Source: Chondrilla cf. caribensis (Eukaryota > Porifera > Demospongiae > Chondrillida > Chondrillidae). Taken from it: a stretch of 64,000 nucleotides of DNA. This document shows positions 20,130 through 39,200 of the stretch, piece by piece. The notes below the pieces were generated by a model, which saw only the letters and a list, made by a program, of their open reading frames with translations, did not search any database and was not told the origin of the DNA. Position 1 is the stretch's first letter; each line of letters begins with the position of its first letter. The translations under genes and the position numbers were made by a program. The stretch lies in the NCBI GenBank assembly GCA_964020155.1, contig OZ026558.1, positions 5,059,969 to 5,123,968 of the forward strand. The letters run 5' to 3'.

Positions 20130-21830
20130 TGTTTGCGGGTCACCACAGCCTCCGTAGCAATGCATGCTATCACAAATAATGATGCGTGCGCACACAGCTG
20201 GAGAAGCTACGGACCCTTTGTTTTAAGTGAGATCAGTTCACCGCCAGTTGCCACAGCCTCACCAGTGTCTATAAATATGACATATGATTATCACACACAT
20301 CACATACACTTTTGTATTTAAGCTGTTTTAAGGTGGTGCAGACCTCGTGGAGATCAGTGAACTACCTTGAATTTCATTGCTGGTCATCACAACCTTCACA
20401 GTGACCATACAACGTACCAGCACAAATACTAATGTGTTTACACTACCCCTGAGGTGCTATAGGCATCTTGGCAATCAGTGAAAGATTTTCAATATTTTAT
20501 TACTGGTCACAACAGCCTCTGTACTGTCAATATTATACATTCATTAACACATACACACTCAAGCAGCAATAGCTAGATTAGGAGGTGTTCAGTACTTCCA
20601 ATGTAGGGGAGAATAGGTAGAAAAACGCTAAGCACCTTTTGAGGTAGCTGATGGCAGAGGAGGTGTGCCATCAGCTAGGTCTGGTGAAAATATCGAGCTG
20701 ACACGCCCCCTCTCCCATGAGTTATGCAAGAAGGTGCTTAGTATTTTATCCCTCCCATTCTCTCCCATACATTATTCAGCACCTCCGAATGTAGCTAAAG
20801 GTACAAGCCACATGCTGAGATGGGAATTGTTTCAGAGGAGCTATGGAGCTGGGCGTGACCACCAAAATGCAATTTGTCCCAGGTCACAAAGGCTCCCCTG
20901 TGTCCATATGATACATATAGAAATACATATACCATGTACATTCCAATAGAGGTGCTATAGAGCTTGTAGTGACCATCCAGGTGAGCTCCCTTGCGCTGGT
21001 CAAATACCACAAAGTGTCCCCTATCCATATCAAATTAACCAACAAGATATGTTAATATTTATTGTTATTATTATTATATTAATAATGATTATGATTACAA
21101 CAACGAAAATAATAATAATAATAAGATAACACAGCCACAAAAACAAAAACATGCAAATATTATAACACAATAGAGTCAGTCCACTTTTGTACCATATGGC
21201 ACGTGTGTCCCAAGGATGGACAAAGGATTGCCTTGCTGGATGGCGACAGAGAGTTGCTGTGTCAGGTAGAAGTGGGGCTTCACTTCATTGGTAACTGACC
21301 TCATTCTGGATGCCAATTTGTGCAGGAAACATCTGGTCTCGGAACCGAAGACTCCAGATGTTGTTCATAATATGTTATTATGTTATTATAATATCGTTGT
21401 TGTTTATACTGTTATAATAATTGCTGTGTATCCATAATAATTGTTGTGTATCCATAATAATTGCTGTGTATCCATAATAATTGCTGTGTATCCATAATAA
21501 TTGCCATAATTGTCTACAATTATGATTATTGAGATGTCACATGGTAACCAATGTTTTGTTACTGGTCGCCACGGCCTCTCCAGTGAGCATATGACGCAAC
21601 ATAGCATGAATATGGATATACGTACATCCTCCTGGAATTGCTACATGCCTAGTGGTGACCAAAAAGATATGTTTTGTCACCAATTACAACGGCTCCCTAT
21701 AGTGTACATATGATACATAATATTATACTTTTGTATGTACATTCCAATGGATGTGCTATAGACCTTATTGTGACCAGCTGGGTAATTTTGCATTTTTAGT
21801 TGGTCACCACAGCCTGCATTTGGCATATAC
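20130..21830. repeat. Degenerate satellite, about 120-200 bp period
   Basis: The motif GGTCACCACAGCCTC, with variants, recurs at about 20137, 20244, 20381, 20502, 20871, 21562, 21679 and 21801. It is often followed by CATATGATACATA and by ATTCCAATGGAGGTGCTATAG. Copies are strongly diverged. Confidence 0.6.
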
Positions 21831-21881
21831 AGTACACTGGGTATCAATTGCAATAATAATATATTGATTATTGAACAAACA

Positions 21882-23152
<1,271 letters not shown>

Positions 23153-23562
23153 TTTTCAGTCGCACCAAGGTCAGCCGATAATCGCCCCGGGCCCGTGATC
23201 AGCAACAATGTACTGCGACTTCGTAGTAGTATACCCCGATTGGTACATACTTCTGTCATTGCACACACTTCACTCAGTCTCTAGCTAGTGTACACTATGT
23301 GAACCAGTACTGATAGCTAGTACCTCAGATAAGAAGTACAGGTTAGGTGTGTCCCTCACTAAGCAAGTTGGACTGTACATACAAGACTGCAGAGGGAATA
23401 AATAAAATGTTCTCTCGTTCTACCAATATTCGTGACGTCTTCTTTGCATTGATTCACATCATTTCATACTTAATCACAATTGTTATACAGAATTTATCTA
23501 ATATCACATTAATGTCTGTTCTAATCCACTCCTAAATCTAAACAATCACAATTCCTTGATGT
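23153..23562. other. Region between the CCDC12 start and AGPS stop
   Basis: 23245-23370 is a copy of the dispersed element also flanking the 17-bp arrays (CAGTACTGAT, AAGAAGTACA). The rest is AT-rich and carries no supported gene. Confidence 0.5.
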
Positions 23563-28959
<5,397 letters not shown>

Positions 28960-28999
28960 TTTTCCCCAAAAATTTCTCAAAATGTGAAAAAAATAGAAA

Positions 29000-29195
29000 G
29001 GTCACACGTTCGGTCATTCCGCGAATGCAGAAGGCACTATTCTAACTGGTAGACCATGCAGTCGAGAGACCCAAAGCTCCCCCGACTGACCACCAGTCCG
29101 CGAGTTCTCTTTAATGGAAGAAACGTCCACAGTTGGACTCGAACTCGCAACCTGGAGCCTAAAAGGCTGACCACCACGCCATCACTGATCACGGT
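29000..29195 (-). mobile_element. tRNA-derived SINE-like element
   Basis: On the minus strand, a box-A-like TGGCGTGGTGG (29171-29181) and a box-B-like GAGTTCGAGTCC (29135-29146) have tRNA-like spacing, but the T stem does not pair well, so this is a tRNA-derived repeat rather than a functional tRNA. It lies between the divergent AGPS and hydrolase genes. Confidence 0.45.
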
Positions 29196-29422
29196 CTAGT
29201 TGAAGGATAATAATGTGCTTCATACACAGTGTATACATACGTTCTTAGTAGCCTATAGCCGTGTCCCTAGTTGACTACGAGGATATACAATGTCAGAATA
29301 GTATACTGGACAAACATTATTATTCGTGATCAGCCTTCTCGTGGGCTGTAATGCATTCGGTACAAATCCCTAGGGACTTCCTACACGTCTGTCATGTGAT
29401 CGCAGTTCGCCCGTTCAGCAAA

Positions 29423-31020
29423 ATGGACAAGCTCCTCTGCGGGCTGTGCCTTCTCGCTTTAGCCTTCTTCGTTACCAAGGCTGAGATACGGTACAAGAAA
29501 CTAGCCGGACCCCCTTCCGAGTTTTCAAGCTTCAAGCAGTCCTCTCCTTATGACGCGGCTGCGACGAGTCGCGCCCAATTACTTCCCGTCATCGAGTTGA
29601 AGCCTTTCAAGTTGCACGCGGACGTCTCCTTCCCCGTCGACACATCCAGCATCGTTATAGTCGGGATGATTTACCAGAAGGGACAGAAGAAGCATTTGAG
29701 AGTTTCCTTCAAAGGCCCCACCGGAGAGAGCATCCAGCCGTCTTCAACTGTGGACGACCTGGTCGGAATGAACACGGGTGACATGTCACCGTGCGTGTCC
29801 TACATTTTCACGGCCCCTCAAGCTGGGCAGTGGACCGCTCGTGTTAGCTGGGTACTGTTTGCCAACGATACAAAGGCGTCGGAATTTCTCTCCACGAAAG
29901 TATTTCTGATGGTTGCCTTCGAATCCTCAGCTGCTGATATCTGGGTTTCCATGACAACACCAGGTTCCATAGTGGGGCGGCCTCTCACCATTCAGGCCAT
30001 GGTCCCTACCAAAGGAGGCTTTGTTGATGGCTTGGGCCGGCCACTTCCTATACATGGAGTCCTAGACACTGCGTCAATGACTGTAGTACAGCCCAATGGC
30101 AAGGCGTTCACTGAAAAGATGAAGGACGATGTTGATGGTAATCCACCTGACGGGATCTTTGAAGGCACCTTCAACCCCTCTGCTCCTGGAGTGTACAATG
30201 TACTGGTGGAGGTTAGAGGTAAGGACGTCAACAATTACGATTTCGTGCGGTCCCTTTGGTACCTGTTCAGGGTGACCCACCACACCCTCAAGCTCACCAA
30301 CAGGGCGTGGTCATCAGTATACACTCATCCGGTGACTAATGATGACATAATCACCATTGACATAGGGGTGGACTGGGATGTCAATTCCAGCCCTTATTAC
30401 CGTGGGTATGCCGAAGTTTGGGGAACCCCCACTTCTGGTTCTACTCCGATGGTTCCCGTTGCCTGGGTGAGTGGAATTGTCCAGGTAACCAAGGACAATG
30501 GGATGGATAGTGACTCAGGATATTACATGCGATTTGAACTGAACACAAAATGGCTGGACCTGGCAGGAGCCAAACCACCACTGCAGCTTAGAAACCTCAC
30601 TTTCGAGGAAGTAAGCAGCTTCATCCCCATGTTCAGAGGAGCCGTTCTCCCGGTAACCACCTCCCACATGCGTCTCCTCCATTACCAGCCGAGGACCCCC
30701 GTGGATGGAATCTCCTTCGAGATGAGGAACGGTTTCAACTATTATCATCACTATCACTCAAACGACAGCACTCCTGGGAAGATTCTGCTTGTTCATGGGT
30801 ACTGCTCTTCTGATGTTCCTTATAATGAGGATGATTTTACGGACTCTATTGCACTGAAGGATTTCCATAACTCGAGGACAACCGAAGAATTTGCAGAAAA
30901 GATCATTGAAACTGCTGAGAGTGAAGGTGCTACCAAGTTCAGTATTGCCTCTCACTCGCACGGGGGGATAGCTTCACTACATCTATTTACTTATTTTGAA
31001 AGTGGACTGGATGCAACTAC

Positions 31021-31065
<45 letters not shown>

Positions 31066-31372
31066 ACTCACCACATTTACTGTGCCACTTTTCTCCTCAC
31101 TTGGTTCCCTCAGAGTGGGGGTCGAAAGCTACAGAGCATGGGCACACCATACTACGGTAGTCCCCTTGCCGGACTGATTGCTATCATCGGTGACTTGATT
31201 GGAATTGGATGTGGTGCTAATGATGATTTGACCTACGATGGTGCTAATCGATGGCTTGCCCTGATCCCTGAAGAGACACAAAAGGAAGTCTTCATGTACA
31301 CAACTCAGGTACAGTGTGTGTGCCACTGTGAATGTGTGTGTACTACCATCAGTTGCACACACATGCACACAC

Positions 31373-31450
<78 letters not shown>

Positions 31451-31701
31451 ACATATCCCTCTCCATCCAACCCATGCAGTACACCGAAGGAGGTTTCCTA
31501 ACATCTTACTGCATCCCCTTGGTCTCTGTTGCCCTGTCCACTCCCAATGATGGAGTAGCAGAGATTGATAAGACTCTCCTCCCTTATGGTAACCTGGTCA
31601 GACACGTCCAGGGATGGTGTCACACGGTCTCCATGATGTACCCTCCCCAATGCAAGGACTCTGACAGGAACAAAGAGATCAATGCTGCAGCAGCCAGGTG
31701 A
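29423..31701 (+). CDS. Secreted alpha/beta-hydrolase with large N-terminal beta region
   Basis: Three exons in phase: 29423-31021, 31114-31308, 31480-31701 (671 aa). Residues 1-21 are a signal peptide (MDKLLCGLCLLALAFFVTKAE). The first ~430 residues look like beta-sandwich modules (VYNVLVEVRGKDVNNYDFV, DGIFEGTFNPSAPGVY). A hydrolase domain follows: KILLVHGYCSSDVPYN (oxyanion HGY) and the nucleophile elbow SHSHGG, with the presumed catalytic Ser near residue 511, then YYGSPLAG and a C-terminal His candidate in GWCHTV. The architecture reminds me of the conditioned-medium-factor/lipase-like proteins of Dictyostelium and some bacteria; that match is from memory and weak. Substrate unknown. Exon 1 ends flush with a (GT)n tract. 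PPCS starts 194 bp downstream on the same strand. Confidence 0.75.
31358..31446. repeat. (CA)n microsatellite in hydrolase intron 2
   Basis: CA tract about 35 bp before the last coding exon. Confidence 0.97.
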
Positions 31702-31894
31702 TGAGGAACTGGACCGGCAACATGGAACACAAGCCTATTTTCCACGAACAGTTTATTGTCGAGTGTTTTTCTATTATGTGAACTAATCAACTGGCTAGAC
31801 TATTGCTAAGTTTGTGTGTGTGTATGGTTGTGAGCTAGTCTAGCTGGCTGGACCTGGTCGTAACGAGGAATAGTTGTTTCCACACGCGCTGAAA

Positions 31895-33595
31895 ATGTCT
31901 ACCGTGTGTACCCAACAGAATTGGAGCGCGTTTTTTGAGGAAGAGAGTCCCCCAGTAGACCTGGAAGACCGTGTAGAGCTCGTTAAATATTTTTCAGAAA
32001 AGAATATTAAAGAAGGACGTTCGATAGTGCTAGTAACGGTGAGATGCTAGGAACTATACACTTTTCCTGTATTTTTAGGACATTACAAAATATTCCTCTG
32101 TTTGGGATGTTACCATGGCCAATTATTATACTCAAGAATATGTTTGAGGACCTTAGGATGTATGATTGAGGACCTTAGGATGTGTGATTGAGGACCGTAG
32201 GATGTATGATTGAGGATCATAGGATGTATGATTGAGGACCGTAGGATGTGTGATTGAGGATCATAGGATGTGTGATTGAGGACCGTAGGATGTATGATTG
32301 AGGATCATAGGATGTATGATTGAGGACCGTAGGATGTGTGATTGAGGATCATAGGATGTGTGATTGAGGACCTTAGGATGTATGATTGAGGACCTTAGGA
32401 TGTATGATTGAGGACCGTAGGATGTATGATTGAGGACCGTAGGATGCAAGTTGAATCTCCTATTTTGTCTACATGATTTTTTGTGTATTTTTTCTTCTTT
32501 CCGAATGTTATTCCTCTTGGGCTAATTCTTCCTGGGCTATGTACATGCGACAATCCACCAGGTACCATCCCTGTGTCCTATATAGTGACCACAGCTAGAC
32601 CAGACATCGTCGTCATCCAGAACTCACGCATCATCATTCTGCAACTAACAGTCCCTGCAAACATGGTCCACTATTTGGAAAGTGCCCGACTCAGGAAATC
32701 GACAGAGGCCAATTATCTGTCTTTATCACAGATCTAGAGTCTGCAGGTTTTCAACCCCATTTCACCACTTTTGAAATTGGATCTCTTGGGCATTTCACAA
32801 ATGACTCATTAGCTGCCATCCACTCTGTCATTCCATCAGTGTACAGAAGATCCATTTCAAAGCAGCTGCTGGAGCTTGGCAAAATATCCATTGCATGCTC
32901 TGCCCACATCTTCATTGCTCGCGTCAGCAGATCCTGGGACTCCTCCACATGCATAACCTAACTTACAATTTAATGTTTCAGTGTTAGTGTTAGTGATATT
33001 CATGTGTACAGAGTCAGTGACCATATTTTTTCTCTTTTCTCTTTTTTTTTCTTTTGTTTCTTTATATTTTCCTTAGCTTGCGAGGCACGTTCGCTTTAGT
33101 GGGCCTTAACCCTGAGTCCGAGCTTTACATCCATGTTCCGCTATTTCACATTACTACAATGTAAAATATTGTTCATGTATCTTGTCACTTAATAATGACG
33201 TTTCTCCCCCTCCTTCCTCAATCACCTCAGTCGGGGGGCACCAGTGTACCATTGGAGGCCAACACTGTACGTTTCATCGATAATTTCAGCAGAGGATTGA
33301 GAGGGGCAGCATCTGCCGAGTACTTTCTTGCCCAAGGATACTCTGTTATCTTCCTCCATCGCAGGGGGTCAAAGGAGCCCTTCCTGAGACATTTTGATAT
33401 GGATGACTTCATTCGCTGGTTGAACATGTCCGATAATAAACTCATGTGTAAGTTCTGTAGCGTGTGTATGTATATAATGCAGTATATATCCGTTTGTGCA
33501 AACCAAGAGTTTGGTACAATTTCTCTGAATAGATGCACAAACAGTAGAATTACAATTGCTGTTTAATACTATTTTAAGCAAGTAGTATTCCATAA

Positions 33596-33670
<75 letters not shown>

Positions 33671-34435
33671 CTGGACTCACTCACACCCACAGACTCATGA
33701 TATGTTTATTCCTGCAGTGGATCCACCAGCTGATATGGCACATGAATTGCAAAAAACATTGACTTCGTGTAAAAATGTCAACGAGAAAGGTCTTTTGCTG
33801 AAGGTCCCTTTTGTCTCCATCAGTGACTACATGTACTATTTGAGGAAATTTTCAGAAGTTCTTAACTCTTTCGGTTCGAAGGTGTTGTTCTACTTAGCTG
33901 CTGCAGTGTCAGATTTTTACATACCGCGCAAGTTCATGGTAAGTTTATTCATAAGTAGTACTCAACCTAGTATTAGTGTCCGAGCCGAAATAGCTCAGTA
34001 GGGAGAGCGTTAGACTGAAGATCTAAAGGTCCCTGGTTCGATCCCGGGTTTCGGCATTTTTTATATATTTTTTTTCTACCCCCGACGCAGCCTGAGCACA
34101 AGATACAGTCCTCCAGTACATTATCTCTACATCTTTGTCAAGTTCCAAAGCTCTTAAAGCCACTCATCAACGAATGGGCGCCCTTGGCATATTTTGCTAC
34201 GTTCAAACTTGAAACAGACCCTGAGATTCTCCATGAAAAGGCAAGGCTCTCCCTTTCAATGTACCACCAACAGCTTGTTATTGGTAATCTGCTTACCACA
34301 AGACATGAAGAAGTTAAGCTACTGACAAAAGATGGAGAAGATACCATTAAACTAGCAGAGCATCCTAAAGTTGTCGAGATTGAAGAATTGATTGTTCAAG
34401 CTCTTATCGATAACTACAAGCAATTCCTTCTTTGA
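31895..34435 (+). CDS. PPCS: PPCS, phosphopantothenate-cysteine ligase
   Basis: Four exons in phase: 31895-32038, 33231-33447, 33718-33938, 34091-34435 (308 aa; human 311). It joins cysteine to 4'-phosphopantothenate, the second step of CoA synthesis. Landmarks are [20 protein letters not shown] with [10 protein letters not shown] (nucleotide-binding region), [27 protein letters not shown] (substrate loop), [16 protein letters not shown] and VVIGNL-like [10 protein letters not shown]. Intron 1 (1.2 kb) holds a minisatellite and a broken retroelement fragment. Intron 3 is only 152 nt and holds a complete tRNA-Phe gene. Start ATG 31895 follows GAAA and precedes [12 protein letters not shown]. 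Confidence 0.95.
32145..32445. repeat. 22-bp minisatellite in PPCS intron 1
   Basis: About thirteen units of TGATTGAGGACCGTAGGATG plus TA/TG. Confidence 0.95.
32555..32961 (+). pseudogene. Retroelement C-terminal fragment, frameshifted, in PPCS intron 1
   Basis: One frame gives [20 protein letters not shown] and a later frame gives [26 protein letters not shown] and [14 protein letters not shown]. These resemble the RPDLV...ELTVP...EIGSLG tails of RT-encoding retroelements in marine invertebrates (recognised from memory). The frame changes near 32710, so it is broken. Confidence 0.6.
33596..33661. repeat. (TG)n microsatellite in PPCS intron 2
   Basis: Nearly pure TG tract, ~150 bp after the donor. 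Confidence 0.98.
33984..34056 (+). tRNA. tRNA-Phe (GAA), nested in PPCS intron 3
   Basis: 73 nt with discriminator A. The acceptor stem GCCGAAA/TTTCGGC pairs fully. Box A is TAGCTCAGTAGG, the anticodon arm is TTAGA-CTGAAGA-TCTAA (anticodon GAA), and box B is GGTTCGATCCC. No tRNA intron. A T-run (TTTTTT at about 34057) follows as an RNA polymerase III terminator, and a longer one lies before the PPCS acceptor. It lies on the sense strand of PPCS. Confidence 0.95.
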
Positions 34436-34564
34436 GGCCACCAAACAGGTGGGTGCACTACCTAGATGTGTTCTCCCTTGGCCTCCTTCTGCAGCACACA
34501 CATGCACACACACACATACAGTGAAACCTGTATATATAGACTACCAAAGAGACCAGGAATTGTG

Positions 34565-35030
34565 TTCACTGTAGACAGGTGGTCTCTATACAGAGGTACT
34601 TCACTGTAGACAGGTGGTCTCTATACAGAGGTACTTCACTGTAGACAGGTGGTCTCTATACAGAGGCACTTCACTGTAGACAGGTGGTCTCTATATAGAG
34701 GCACTTCACTGTAGACAGGTGGTCTCTATACAGAGGCACTTCACTGTAGACAGGTGGTCTCTATACAGAGGCACTTCACTGTAGACAGGTGGTCTCTATA
34801 CAGAGGCACTTCACTGTAGATAGGTGGTCTCTATACAGAGGCACTTCACTGTAGACAGGTGGTCTCTATACAGAGGTACTTCACTGTAGACAGGTGGTCT
34901 CTATACAGAGGTACTTCACTGTAGACAGGTGGTCTCTATACAGAGGTACTTCACTGTAGACAGGTGGTCTCTATACAGAGGCACTTCACTGTAGACAGGT
35001 GGTCTCTATACAGAGGCAGTTCACTGTAGT
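34565..35030. repeat. 35-bp minisatellite downstream of PPCS
   Basis: About thirteen units of CACTGTAGACAGGTGGTCTC plus TATACAGAGGYACTT. It begins next to ACAGTGAAACCTGTATA, which resembles a TcMar-type terminus, so it may have grown from a MITE end. Confidence 0.93.
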
Positions 35031-35338
35031 TGAGTTGATGTAGTGGATAGTGTAATGGTCTCTTAAGAAAGGTGGTCTTTAAGACAGCTTCCAATGTGGA
35101 TTTTGCTCTCTACAGATGTTTGAGAAGAGCATCTCTCTCAAGTGCAGCTTGCTTTGTGAGAATTAATGTATATTGTTGTGCCAAGATATAATATTGTATT
35201 TATAACAATAGCAATTATATTTTTATTATATAGTAATACTTGGTACGATATCTGTATATATATTATATGGCAATACATTGATATAAATTATTGAAAAAGA
35301 TTTAATATTGATATAAAATTAATTATTAAAAAAGGAAA
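35031..35338. other. AT-rich spacer between PPCS repeat array and SMUG1 stop
   Basis: Low-complexity TATAAATTA-type sequence; no gene seen. Confidence 0.6.
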
Positions 35339-36236
35339 TTACTGTTCAAAGTGATGTGTTTGAATTATTTCTAGTACACCATGTTTCTTCAGTTCCTCCA
35401 CGGCCCACCCTTGCCAATTCTTGCTTGTCTTTGGGTTGGCGGGACTTGGATGTGGCATGGAGCATATTCTCACAGCCCCTTCAAGAGGGGAGCCAGAAAT
35501 GGCTCTATTGGCGCACTCTTCCGCATACTTACCCACTCCTACAATCACCTTCACTTTGAGAAGTTCAACAAGCTTCAACAGACTGGTATCACATATTCTT
35601 TCGACATCTCTACGAATTTGGACCTTCATTGTGGGTGGAGTCACATTCTTACCACTGGACGTCATGAAGCACAAGGGACAGTAGTTGTGAACATAGCAGG
35701 TGTCAAAGAAACGTTCAGCTGTCCCACATACAGAGCTCCAAAGAGACCAAAATCGAGTACCAGTTACTTCTCTTCGAGAACACTCTAGACCATGTATTGT
35801 CCGCTTGGGATGCTCTTTGAGTGGCTTTCCAACTTTCCCTTCAACCTTCAACCATTCTTTAACCATTACAGTGTCACCAAATGGGATCTGCACATTGAAT
35901 GGTGACAAAAACAGTGAACATGAGATGTACTACTTCAGCACAATCAACACTAACACCATTTTGAGCCATTCCAAAAGGACCTGGATTCATCCCAAGGAAG
36001 AGAACAGACTTGGTGCTTGCTCCAAACTTTTGAACAAAGTTGGAATGAGGTTCCGCGGCATACTCTAAAGGATTATACGTGTGTGTGACATTTTCTGGCC
36101 ATTCCAATTTACACAATTCTTGGCTTAATTCGTTCTCGATCGAAATGATCCCATGGGATAAGCTCCTCTCTTGTTTGTCGAGAACACGATCCGCGTCCTT
36201 GTTACATTTAAACCGTTTGCTATTCGATGCAGCCAT
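35339..36236 (-). CDS. SMUG1: SMUG1, single-strand-selective uracil-DNA glycosylase
   Basis: Two exons in phase: 35955-36236 and 35339-35887 (276 aa; human 270). It removes uracil and hydroxymethyluracil from DNA at the start of base-excision repair. Landmarks are YNPLEYAAEPHSNFVQKF, the active-site motif FLGMNPGPFGMAQNG, HPKRTIHGLEC, the VHNYCPLCF block, and the second active-site motif PHPSPANP near the C-terminus. Start codon 36236 is 58 bp from the RRM gene on the other strand. Confidence 0.95.
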
Positions 36237-36293
36237 TTTAATTGGGTGGATAACCCTGTAATGAAAAAAGGGCGTGGTCCACACAGTAACACG

Positions 36294-39200
36294 ATGGCCA
36301 CGAGGGGTAGAGCAGGCTGGAACGACGATCCAGGTCGATTTGGAGGATACGAAGATTCATATTTCGGCCCTGCAGGTGGGAGAGGAGAAGTAAATTGGAG
36401 AAGATCGAGTCGTGGGAGATTCCCCCGAAGAGGTGGGGGGTATAGTGTTCGAGGAAGCCAAGAAGGGACAAGAGGACGTTACGGTAATAGACCGCCTTTT
36501 TCAGCGCCATCGCATAAAAGAAACTTTTCAGAGGTTTGCATGCACCGGATTGCACTTTATAATTCTATTTTTATACCATTCGTTGACTCCCAGCCAGAAT
36601 ACTGTTGCTCATAACGACCATACTGACATTGATAAGCATAACCACTGTACAGACACGAGCATGCGTGCACTCGGTGTCCGATAAGAGGCGGAGTCTGTGG
36701 GAAAATGGCTGCCACAATATACTTTGCAACATAATCATGGTTAAGATACTTTTGTATTGTTCATCATAGAACAGGGAATATCAGTAGACACTGTCCCATT
36801 CAGATGATACATCGCACTCGCACCTAAATGTGATATTATGACAGGTCCCATATAAGGTCATGCTAGCTTTCTATCTCTGTTACTATCATTCACTATCGGA
36901 CACACAGCCTGTTTCCAGCAACTGCTCCAGTACTGGACCACCCATTCACCCCAATACATACCAGTACATACCAGTGCGTACTGGTACATATGTACAGAAT
37001 ATTGTCAGTACTCTTCCAATAAGTTGTCACGCATATAAAATCAAATTTGAAGCTTGAAGTTAACCCAATACAATTCTATGTAGTCAGTTGAGGACATCCT
37101 TCTGGTGTCTTTCTGTACTGAAACATGCCTACTGTCATACTCATAAACACCTGGTACTCCTACGTATGTTCAACAAGTAGAGCGTCTGTCTGAGCACATT
37201 GTCACTGCACTTACACCGCACCTGTGTGTGTGTGGTATATAAGTATTAACATACACTTGAACACACACACAGATAGAGAGAATTGGTTGACTCACATTTT
37301 ATAATCGTTGATATGTAGTAATGTATAAATTATTCTGTTGTAATAACTGCTTATTGTCACATGAAGCCCATATAGTGCAGTGGGTAAGGCCAGTGAATAG
37401 ACCGGTGTGTTCTTCAAACTCAAGTGATAAATGCCTTTGACTATAATATATGCCAAATTTGGGAGTGGGTGTGGGGGAGGAGTACGGAGTTTTCTGGTGA
37501 CCATAAACTCATAAACAAGGTGGTTAGTTCACAGAGAGACAGTAGAACTTTAGCTCTATGGGGAATCCCCTGAGTTCTTCATGAAGCCCTAGATCTCGGT
37601 TTTGAACGATGCACTATACCACCAAGTCATACAGATGCGTACGTATGAATCCACTCAATATATGAGAGGGTAGGATTTTGTTCAACTTTTATGGTTTAAT
37701 TGATAAAATGTAAAATTTGGAGCATTTGAATATAAAAATATAATCTATTGACTTTTTGCTCAATAAATAATACATACTAATGACTAGTGAACTCAATAGT
37801 ATATTGGATAAGTGATAGTCACATTTGATGTGGTTTATATGTGCTTCTGCAGAGGGAAAGAGCCTACTTAAGGTTATTAAGGGGATTGTCGGTGATTGCG
37901 CATGGTCCTTCCAAGATTCTGGTGAAATATGATGAATGACTGACTAACCACCCCAACTAGTACATTTGTATACGTTATCTAGTGTGTATTACCTGTATAA
38001 TTCATTAGAATGTACGTATATTTGATCTGGGGAATCCCTTGTGTTGCTATAGGAACCAAGAGTCTATTTGTGGAAGTTGAGTGAGGAAATTACAGAAGAT
38101 GATTTGATTGAGCATTTCAGTCATTTTGGGAAAATCAAAGAAGTATTTATCGGTTTGGAAGCTGGGGGGACCAAGAAGGTGGGATACGCCCTCCTATATG
38201 CTGAAGGCAGCACTGTTGATGATATTATTGCTAACTCGCCTCACAATGTCAAGGGGTGTGTACTGGATGCTTCCTATCCGAAGGGGAGTGGGGCGGCCAA
38301 GAAGGAAAGAAATTATTATTATTCATCACATGATGATCATGTGACTCCTAGCGGTTCGGATGAGAAATCCTCTCCCCATGATTCCCAGAAAACAACCAGC
38401 AGTAGTGAATCAAAGGCTCAAGGAACAGTGGGCGATCACAATGGAAAAACAGATGGCCAACAATCAGACAAGGACGGAGCCAGTACAAGCGAGAGACGAG
38501 CACATCATTCTATCACTCAAAATAGGAGATTCTCAGGGAGAGGGCGTGGCAGAGGGAGGGGTCGAGGAACCCCGTGGTTCAATCAGTGGTCTGGTCCTCC
38601 ACCCGATGGTGGTCCTATGATGCCTCAGCCTGGTAAGAAGGCATTACTGCCCTACCCACCCCCCAACCACCCTCCATCACTACATCCTCTTGATGGTAAC
38701 TATGACTACCAACCATGGGGGCCTTATGGCAGTCCCCCTCCAATGGGATACGATCAGCCATTTGATGTGCCCTATCCACCGCACATGGAAGGTCCTCCTC
38801 CAATGGGAGGAGTCTACGGTGGCCCTCATCCTCCGCCATTCCAACAGCCGATGCAGCATGAACAAGATATGTTCGGTTCAAGTAGTGATTTCCCTTCTCA
38901 CCATCCGGGGCCGCAGTACAACGACCCTCAAGCCCCCATCAGTGCCAGTAAGTACTATGAACCAGACCACAGAGGTCACTCTTCAGGAGATTATCAGTCG
39001 CAATCGGATCCCCATCATCGAGCAGGGCCGGCACCCCCCAACACTAACCCTCCATCACAGAGGGGAGCAGACCCTAGGCATGTGAATACAGCAGCCTATC
39101 AGTCACAAAGAACAACTGACCAACATTATCCTTCTTACAACATGGTACCTCAGTCCACTTATGCACCAACCACCCAGCCTCCTTACTTCTCTGATCCTGA

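Larger units (their letters stand above)
19671..21881. other. Gene-free stretch with a MITE and a degenerate satellite
   Basis: No coding exon was seen over 2.2 kb. It contains a MITE (19938-20119), a diverged satellite (20130-21830) and a (TAATAATTGCTGTGTATCCA)n array at 21415-21505. Confidence 0.7.

Noticed and set aside
29128..29190. Functional tRNA gene on the minus strand
   Set aside because: Box A and B resemble a tRNA, but T-stem and acceptor pairing fail, so it is listed as a SINE-like element instead.
37360..37640. Possible tRNA-like or SINE elements (AGTGCAGTGGGTAAGGC and an inverted relative)
   Set aside because: Only a weak box A is visible and no acceptable box B; too little to call.
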